Assembly: GCA_021835265.1 (NCBI GenBank)
Contig: JAKBQK010000047.1
Span: 1-10,976 of the forward strand
DNA: 10,976 bases
Direction: 5' to 3'
From: Thermoplasmata archaeon
GTDB taxonomy: Archaea > Thermoplasmatota > Thermoplasmata > Thermoplasmatales > Thermoplasmataceae
Below, in pieces: positions 6,664 to 10,976 of the stretch (positions within the stretch are counted from its first letter, which is position 1; every line of letters starts with the position of its first letter). The notes under the pieces are model-generated. The model was given only the letters and a program-made list of their open reading frames with translations, made no database searches and had not been told where the DNA came from. A program made the translations under genes and the position numbers.

Positions 6664-6695
6664 TTTTCCAAAACTTTACTATGCTTTTTGGAAAA
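6664..6695. repeat. 10-bp inverted repeat in the fbp / M50 divergent intergenic region
   Basis: Perfect arms ttttccaaaa (6664-6673) and ttttggaaaa (6686-6695) flank a 12-nt spacer holding a weak TATA-like tttactat (6675-6682). The 160-bp gap separates the divergent fbp and M50 protease genes. It could be an operator for the + strand promoter, or an RNA hairpin. Function is inferred only. Confidence 0.4.
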
Positions 6696-6706
6696 GTAAT
6701 TTAGAA

Positions 6707-6736
6707 ATGATTGTCATCATGGGTACGGAAGTCTAA
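6707..6736 (+). other. Nine-codon upstream open frame before the M50 protease gene
   Basis: An ATG at 6707 opens a frame coding MIVIMGTEV that stops with TAA at 6734-6736, two bases before the M50 ATG at 6739. The M50 start has no good SD (only GGAAG) and no TATA box at leaderless distance. A short leader frame ending at the start codon could therefore matter for translation. It may equally be chance. Confidence 0.25.
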
Positions 6737-6738
6737 AA

Positions 6739-8298
6739 ATGTCGTATTTAGAGATAGGGTTGCTAATAGTGTTGATATGGATCATAGCAATGATCGCCCT
6801 CCGTCCAACAATAAACAAGAGTAAGCATTTTCAAACAATGGGAGGGATATTATTACTGATTAAGGTCAAAAAAAATAGGGGAATACTGGACAGGATAGCC
6901 GGAAGCTCAAAATCAAAACTATTTTCACGGCTTTCAATTCCACTCGTTTATATATTATTTGCAATGGGCATAGTCCTGCTTGTCCTTGGTACAGTACTAT
7001 CACTAACAACAAGGGTGAAGGAAAATATACCTGTTAGTGAATATCTTGCGCTTCCAGGGATAGATCCGGAAATCCCCATTGTTTATGGGCTGATAGCTTT
7101 TGCAATATCTCTAGTGATTCATGAAATGTTTCACGGAATTGTTGCAAGAAAGCATGGAATTAAGGTAAATTCAGTTGGACTTATGCTTTTTGTGGTTCCA
7201 ATCGGTGCTTTTGTTGAACCTGATGAAAAAGAGATAACGGAAACAACTCCAGTCATCAGAAGAAGAATAGTTGGTGCTGGAATAGCGGTAAACTTTGTCA
7301 TCGCTATAATCTGCTTCCTTTTTCTTTCTCTGGCTATGTCCCATGCAGCAGTTCAAACATACCCGGGGGCATATGTTGATGCTGCATATCCTGGAAACAC
7401 TGTAACACCACACAATATCACGGGAAGCGAGCTCCTTTCAGTTGGAAATATGAAAGGCAATAGCCTGGTTAATCTTACAACTTCCTGCTCAGTAACACCT
7501 GGTACTCTTCTGAATGCTTCATTTTATAATGGTCATAAAATCTTCAATTACTCCATACCTGCTGGAATTCAGGTAGTATCAACTTATAAAGGATACCCTG
7601 CCTATAAAAATATAAGTCTAGGTGATTATATAATTTCTGTAAATAACAGGACCGTTTATAATGAAACTGTACTTGGTAACATACTGAACAAAATAAGTCC
7701 TGGAACTGAAATAACTGTAGGACTAGAAAATTTTACTGCTGCATCCCATGAAGGAATAAAAAGTACAGTGTCCTTTAAAACAAGATCAACTTATTCATTC
7801 TATAAAACGGAGGATCCGTCCTTACTAACAGCGGCCATGAAAAATGAAAGTTTCATAGGTGTTGGAATAACCTATGGTGGACTTGGACTCGTTTCTATGA
7901 GCTATTACAAATCTCTAGTGTTTGGCTCCTCTGTATACACCTCAGGACCCGAAGGAGCTATAGAATCAATAGCATTACCCTTTGACGGGCTTTCCCCCGT
8001 GCCATCAAGTTTTGCCCATCTGTATTCTGTTCCACTGGGGTATGAAGTATTTTGGTTTTCAACAAATACAATATACTGGCTTTTCTGGGTGAATATACTT
8101 CTCGCTATCACAAATGCCCTGCCACTTGCAATATTTGATGGTGCACAATTCCTAAGGGACACCCTGATGATAGCATCCAAACATGAACGTTTTAAATACT
8201 TCCGCGACGAAAAGAATATAGCTGCCGTTCTTTCACTCACTACAACACTGATCTTGCTAATGCTGATGATAGAAATAATTGTTCCCAGAATCATATAG
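6739..8298 (+). CDS. M50 / site-2-type intramembrane metalloprotease with PDZ-like domain
   Basis: A 519-residue membrane protein of the site-2 protease family, which cuts substrates within the membrane to release regulators or clear membrane fragments. The zinc motif is HEMFH (128-132, with Glu129) in a hydrophobic helix (about 113-135). The third-ligand region is NALPLAIFDGAQFLRD (459-474), matching the family NxxPxxxxDG motif with Asp467. Other membrane segments lie near 4-20, 66-90, 178-200 and 440-460, with a final helix near 496-516. Between them, about 200-430 is a large external region. Its part at about 280-330 (GYPAYKNISLGDYIISVNN, then KISPGTEITVGL) looks like a PDZ domain. The ATG has weak SD support. 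It is transcribed divergently from fbp and followed by a hairpin 19 nt after the stop. No anti-sigma or other substrate gene lies beside it. Confidence 0.93.
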   Translation: MSYLEIGLLIVLIWIIAMIALRPTINKSKHFQTMGGILLLIKVKKNRGILDRIAGSSKSKLFSRLSIPLVYILFAMGIVLLVLGTVLSLTTRVKENIPVSEYLALPGIDPEIPIVYGLIAFAISLVIHEMFHGIVARKHGIKVNSVGLMLFVVPIGAFVEPDEKEITETTPVIRRRIVGAGIAVNFVIAIICFLFLSLAMSHAAVQTYPGAYVDAAYPGNTVTPHNITGSELLSVGNMKGNSLVNLTTSCSVTPGTLLNASFYNGHKIFNYSIPAGIQVVSTYKGYPAYKNISLGDYIISVNNRTVYNETVLGNILNKISPGTEITVGLENFTAASHEGIKSTVSFKTRSTYSFYKTEDPSLLTAAMKNESFIGVGITYGGLGLVSMSYYKSLVFGSSVYTSGPEGAIESIALPFDGLSPVPSSFAHLYSVPLGYEVFWFSTNTIYWLFWVNILLAITNALPLAIFDGAQFLRDTLMIASKHERFKYFRDEKNIAAVLSLTTTLILLMLMIEIIVPRII

Positions 8299-8316
8299 AT
8301 TTTAAAGAATATCTGG

Positions 8317-8348
8317 AATTTGGTTCACTGAATTAAGTGGACCAAATT
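8317..8348 (+). terminator. 13-bp stem-loop after the M50 gene (terminator or RNA-processing hairpin)
   Basis: aatttggttcact (8317-8329) pairs with agtggaccaaatt (8336-8348) across a 6-nt loop gaatta. All 13 positions pair in RNA if one G-U wobble is allowed. It begins 19 nt past the stop codon. No T-run follows, so it is not a classic intrinsic terminator; it could protect the mRNA 3' end or be a protein site. Confidence 0.5.
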
Positions 8349-8404
8349 ACCCTTTCCATTCATAGTTCAAGGAACAAATAAAACTAACACACTGTTCACA
8401 AAGA

Positions 8405-8413
8405 GTTTATAAC
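8405..8413 (+). promoter_or_regulatory. TATA box for the eL40-purQ unit
   Basis: gtttataac, centred about 39 nt before the eL40 ATG, predicts transcription start near 8435. The short leader would carry the SD-like caggt (8436-8440), 7 nt before the ATG at 8448. Confidence 0.45.
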
Positions 8414-8447
8414 TTGAATTCAATAGGGGTAACATCAGGTTATAAAA

Positions 8448-8597
8448 ATGCCGTTTGCAGAATCAATAGAAAGAAGACTAAACAAGAAAATTTGCATGAG
8501 ATGTGATGCAAGAAACTCAGTTAAAGCAATAAAATGCAGAAAGTGTGGATACACCGGTTTAAGAATGAAGGCTAAAGAAAGAAGGGGAGGCCAGTAG
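8448..8597 (+). CDS. rpl40e: 50S ribosomal protein eL40 (L40e)
   Basis: This 49-codon gene encodes the small zinc-ribbon protein eL40 of the large ribosomal subunit, which lies near the translation-factor binding site. The zinc ligands are Cys16 and Cys19 (CMRC) and Cys30 and Cys33 (CRKC), followed by [15 protein letters not shown], the usual basic end. In eukaryotes it is made as a ubiquitin fusion; archaea encode it alone, as here. The ATG is supported by an SD-like caggt 7 nt upstream and by the family N-terminus (F-E-x-x-x-x-R-R-x-x-K-K-I-C pattern). purQ begins 4 nt after its stop codon, so the two are co-transcribed. Confidence 0.95.
   Translation: MPFAESIERRLNKKICMRCDARNSVKAIKCRKCGYTGLRMKAKERRGGQ
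8584..8590 (+). promoter_or_regulatory. Shine-Dalgarno of purQ inside the eL40 gene
   Basis: ggggagg lies in the last codons of the eL40 gene, 11 nt before the purQ TTG. It decides the TTG at 8602 as the start and suggests translational coupling. Confidence 0.55.
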
Positions 8598-8601
8598 GCA
8601 C

Positions 8602-9387
8602 TTGGACAGTAATCTCCCCAAAGCAGCAGTTTTGAGGATGGAGGGGACAAACAATGACACAGAAGCCCTCCGGTCGCTGAGGGAATCAAATCTTGACCCC
8701 AGTTACGTGCATATTCACGAAATAGAAAAAAATAAAGTTGATCTGGAAGATTTTCAGATTTTGTTCATACCAGGTGGTTTTTCAGCAGGAGACTATGTAA
8801 GGGCTGGTATTATTTTTGCAATCAGATTGAAGACAGCCGCTGGTAAAAAAATAGAAGGAATGATAGAACAGGGTAAGCCCGTACTGGGCACATGTAATGG
8901 ATTCCAGGTGTTATCAGAAATGGGTCTAACCTCTTCAGATATGGATAAGAGAGAACTTGCCCTGGACGTTAACGAAAGTGGGAAGTTTGAATGCAGAACA
9001 GTACTGGTGAAGTATTCGGGACGAAATAAGATTTTTGATGGGAAAATCCCAAGGGATCAGGTATTTGAAATTCCAGTCGCTCATAAGGAAGGAAGGATAA
9101 GATTCACATCAGAATCCGTTGAAAAGGAATACGTTGAAAATGGCAGGGCAATATTCACCTACGTAGATCCTGAAGGGAAAATTTCAGGCTATCCATGGAA
9201 TCCAAATGGTTCTCCTGATAATATTGCCGGCATATCAGGACATTATGATAACGTGCTTGGTCTGATGCCACATCCAGAAAGAATGTTTTACAGGTACCAG
9301 CTTTCAACTAAGGGAAAAAGAGAGAACAGCGTCCCAGTGGGAAAAATATTTTTTGGTGCGATCTCTGATTATGCAAGAAGACTTTAA
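8602..9387 (+). CDS. purQ: Phosphoribosylformylglycinamidine synthase subunit PurQ (glutaminase)
   Basis: A 261-residue class I glutamine amidotransferase. PurQ releases ammonia from glutamine for PurL, with PurS, in step four of purine synthesis (FGAR to FGAM). The triad is visible: Cys98 in VLGTCNGFQVL, and His224 with Glu226 in GLMPHPERM. The oxyanion-loop motif is PGGFSAGDYVRAG (57-69). The start is TTG: it gives the usual beginning (KAAVLRMEGTNND), an SD lies 11 nt upstream, and an ATG at residue 13 would remove the first strand. Length is typical of PurQ with its insertions relative to GuaA-type domains. Neither purL nor purS is in the window. It is coupled to eL40 and ends directly against the convergent UPF0200 gene. 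Confidence 0.96.
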   Translation: MDSNLPKAAVLRMEGTNNDTEALRSLRESNLDPSYVHIHEIEKNKVDLEDFQILFIPGGFSAGDYVRAGIIFAIRLKTAAGKKIEGMIEQGKPVLGTCNGFQVLSEMGLTSSDMDKRELALDVNESGKFECRTVLVKYSGRNKIFDGKIPRDQVFEIPVAHKEGRIRFTSESVEKEYVENGRAIFTYVDPEGKISGYPWNPNGSPDNIAGISGHYDNVLGLMPHPERMFYRYQLSTKGKRENSVPVGKIFFGAISDYARRL

Positions 9388-9945
9388 TCACTTAAATCTT
9401 TCATTTTCGATCCTAAGTAGAAGCTTTCTGGCATTCTCTTTAAATTCCTCAAGTGTTGAATCGTTCACAATCATGTACTCTGCAAGAGAAATTGCATTTC
9501 CAATACCCCAAGACAACTCTCTATCATCTCTGCTTACGAGTTGATCAAGAACCTTGGCATCATCGGGTCTTCCTCTTTTCTGTATCCTTTTAAGCCTTTC
9601 CTCTCTATCAGTATGAATTCCAATTAAGACAAGATCTGGAAATCTTGTTTTGAAATAATCAAATTCCTCCATGTTTCTTAGTCCATCAACAATGACCTTC
9701 CTATCATCTTTAATGTCTTCCGAAAGACGGACAGCCCAAATATCTTTCCCATGAAGTTCTCGTTCAGAGTTTGCAAAGGTTCCAATTTCCTTATCTGTGT
9801 TGCCTATGTTATTCATCTTTGCATATTTTCTTACCACATCACCCATATGATAATCTTTCCATCCCATACTTTTGGCAACTTTTATAAATTCATCCTTCCC
9901 TGATCCGGGCATGCCTGTAACAATAAGCATGAAAACCCCTATCAT
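9388..9945 (-). CDS. UPF0200 family P-loop ATPase (nucleotide-kinase-like)
   Basis: A 185-residue P-loop protein of the UPF0200 family, conserved in archaea and related to adenylate and dephospho-CoA kinases. No reaction is proven to my knowledge. The Walker A motif is GMPGSGKDE (11-19). Family signatures follow: MGDVVRKYA (34-42), ELHGKDIWAVR (63-73), VIVDGLRNMEE (84-94), a lid-like basic segment RIQKRGRPDDAK (119-130), then RDDRELSWGIGNAI (139-152). The ATG at 9945 is reported, but a second ATG at 9930 would give MLIVTGMPGSGK, nearer to family N-termini. It has an AGGGGT SD-like sequence (9935-9940) 4 nt before it. The stop codon TGA abuts the purQ stop codon with no spacer. It is divergent from the oxidoreductase gene. 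Confidence 0.9.
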   Translation of the reverse strand: MIGVFMLIVTGMPGSGKDEFIKVAKSMGWKDYHMGDVVRKYAKMNNIGNTDKEIGTFANSERELHGKDIWAVRLSEDIKDDRKVIVDGLRNMEEFDYFKTRFPDLVLIGIHTDREERLKRIQKRGRPDDAKVLDQLVSRDDRELSWGIGNAISLAEYMIVNDSTLEEFKENARKLLLRIENERFK

Positions 9946-10038
9946 ATCAATGAATAATTAATTTATGAATGATACAATTATATCCTTAACAATAAAAAAA
10001 ATCCTGAAAACCATATTTCATAACTACTCTAATTAACT

Positions 10039-10048
10039 ATTTTAATTA
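10039..10048 (+). promoter_or_regulatory. TATA box of the oxidoreductase alpha-subunit gene
   Basis: attttaatta is centred about 25 nt before the ATG at 10068, and no SD is present, so the transcript is probably leaderless. The 122-bp gap it lies in also holds the divergent UPF0200 promoter (TATA-like candidates on the minus strand at about 9976-9984 and 9958-9966). Confidence 0.5.
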
Positions 10049-10067
10049 AGAATCAATACCTATACAG

Positions 10068-10976
10068 ATGACAAAAGTTGACATCAACATAACAGTTGGT
10101 GGCCCTCAGGGTGGCGGTATAGATACATCCTCCAATATGATAAGCAGGGCCTTCGCACAGTCAGGTTATTATGTTTTTGGTGTGAGAGAATACCACTCAA
10201 ACATCAAGGGAAGGCACAGTTATACCCACGTCAGAATAAAGGCCGAAAGGCCACGATCACTGAAATATCCTGTAGATTTCCTGGTTGCTCTTGATCCAGA
10301 TAGCATTTTTGAGCATCTTGAAGACGTAGGACAGGGAACGAAAATTATCTATGACAATGCAATAGAAAAAGCAGAACTCTCTCAGGCAAGGATGATAATG
10401 AGAGATACAGCAAAGAAAATCCAGGAAACACTAACAGATGACAATTTCCCCAACACAATTGCAGGTGCGATATCATGGATGAAGTCAAGAGGAGCAATTC
10501 CAATTCCAGTGCCGTTTAATTCAGTTGTTCAGAAAGCCATATCAGGTGGAGTTCCATCCAGATACTTCAACACACTTGGAGCTGCCCTGACACTTGCTAT
10601 TTCTGGAGTTAATATAAAACACATGAACGATAGCATTAAAATTGTCTTCGCAGGAAAGGACAGCATAATAGAGGAAAACATAGCTGTAGTAAAGGCAGCA
10701 TATGACTATTGCAGTGAAAACAAGCTTGCAGGCGAAACTCTACCAGATCTGGAACACCCAAAGAGATTCATGCTAACCGGCAATGATGGGGCAGCCATAG
10801 GAAAGATGATGGGGGGCCTCAGATTGCAAACCTATTACCCAATAACCCCGGCCAGTGATGAAAGCACCATAATGGAAGAGCACAACTACATAAAGTGGAT
10901 AGATACAGAAGCAGCTAAACTAAAAGAAGGCGGAATTGTAGTAGTTCAAACAGAAGATGAGATTGCGGCAATAACC
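10068..10976 (+). CDS. 2-oxoacid:ferredoxin oxidoreductase, fused gamma-alpha subunit (3' end missing)
   Basis: The first 303 codons are present and the frame is open at the window end; full-length members run about 600-650 residues. The enzyme oxidatively decarboxylates 2-oxoacids to acyl-CoA using thiamine diphosphate and passes electrons to ferredoxin. The N-terminal gamma domain (about 1-190) shows GGPQGGGIDTSSNMISRAFA (11-30) and YHSNIKGRHSYTHVR (42-56). The alpha domain begins near 233 with MLTGNDGAAIG and carries YPITPASDES (257-266), the substrate-binding YPITP loop, then VVQTEDEIAAIT at the edge. This gamma-alpha fusion is the two-subunit Sulfolobus-type layout, so a beta subunit gene is expected next. 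Substrate (2-oxoglutarate, pyruvate or broad) cannot be told, so no korA or porA symbol is given. ATG supported by a leaderless TATA box. Confidence 0.93.
   Translation, partial: MTKVDINITVGGPQGGGIDTSSNMISRAFAQSGYYVFGVREYHSNIKGRHSYTHVRIKAERPRSLKYPVDFLVALDPDSIFEHLEDVGQGTKIIYDNAIEKAELSQARMIMRDTAKKIQETLTDDNFPNTIAGAISWMKSRGAIPIPVPFNSVVQKAISGGVPSRYFNTLGAALTLAISGVNIKHMNDSIKIVFAGKDSIIEENIAVVKAAYDYCSENKLAGETLPDLEHPKRFMLTGNDGAAIGKMMGGLRLQTYYPITPASDESTIMEEHNYIKWIDTEAAKLKEGGIVVVQTEDEIAAIT

Noticed and set aside
7905..8294. Open frame of 129 codons on the - strand inside the M50 protease gene
   Set aside because: Antisense shadow; the + strand frame carries the conserved NALPLAIFDG motif in this very stretch.
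10031..10047. Inverted repeat aattaa / ttaatt before the oxidoreductase gene
   Set aside because: Only A and T in six-base arms within AT-rich promoter DNA; expected by chance and overlapping the TATA box.
9946..10067. Searched the 122-bp divergent gap, and the 149-bp gap at 8299-8447, for tRNA, C/D-box RNA or riboswitch signals
   Set aside because: No cloverleaf, no paired TGATGA/CTGA boxes and no tandem repeats were seen; only promoter-like AT-rich sequence and, at 8317-8348, the stem-loop listed separately.
1..10976. Mobile elements, CRISPR arrays, toxin-antitoxin or defence genes
   Set aside because: Each sizeable open frame belongs to a recognised housekeeping, regulatory or membrane family, and no direct repeats, transposase motifs or terminal inverted repeats were seen.

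Overview
This window looks like ordinary chromosomal DNA from a euryarchaeon, most likely a member of the Thermoplasmatales (the Thermoplasma, Ferroplasma, Picrophilus and Cuniculiplasma group). Several markers are archaeal: RNA polymerase subunit L, ribosomal protein eL40, a Trm-G10 tRNA methyltransferase, the bifunctional archaeal FBP aldolase/phosphatase, a UPF0200 kinase-like ATPase, and a PurQ encoded apart from PurL. The order-level placement is inferred from overall protein character, AT-richness, and TATA boxes placed about 25 nt before several start codons (leaderless transcripts). No database search was possible. Nearly the whole window is coding. No gene-free stretch exceeds about 160 bases, and there is no sign of IS elements, CRISPR, tRNA, rRNA or integration sites.

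Layout, 1-2996 (+ strand): the 3' part of an SppA-type (S49) membrane-associated protease, an MscS-family mechanosensitive channel, rpoL, and a Trm-G10 tRNA methyltransferase that follows rpoL by 15 nt. 3001-4129 (- strand): a two-gene unit, hsp20 followed one base later by a winged-helix regulator. Its promoter carries a strong dyad (4142-4162) at the expected transcription start. 4254-6578 (- strand): fbp (gluconeogenic FBP aldolase/phosphatase), a dCMP-deaminase-like enzyme and a DedA membrane protein, read in that order from a leaderless promoter. 6739-8298 (+): a site-2-type (M50) intramembrane metalloprotease with a PDZ-like domain. 8448-9387 (+): the 49-residue eL40 gene followed by purQ with a TTG start whose Shine-Dalgarno lies inside the eL40 gene. 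9388-9945 (-): a UPF0200 P-loop ATPase ending base-to-base against purQ. 10068-end (+): the first half of a fused gamma-alpha subunit of a 2-oxoacid:ferredoxin oxidoreductase.

Most of these genes are housekeeping: transcription, translation, tRNA modification, purine and pyrimidine nucleotides, gluconeogenesis, and ferredoxin-linked 2-oxoacid oxidation. A second theme is envelope and protein quality control: SppA, the M50 protease, MscS, DedA and Hsp20. The most interesting unit is hsp20 plus its co-transcribed regulator. The regulator has the layout I remember for the archaeal SurR factor but contains no cysteine, and the hsp20 promoter holds a compact cluster of CAAC/GTTG half-sites. Together they suggest a self-controlled heat-shock circuit analogous to Phr of Pyrococcus or HSR1 of Archaeoglobus. 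I did not find a convincing wholly new system. The remaining leads are small regulatory structures: a 13-bp hairpin after the M50 gene, inverted repeats at the mscS and M50 promoters, and a nine-codon upstream frame before the M50 gene.
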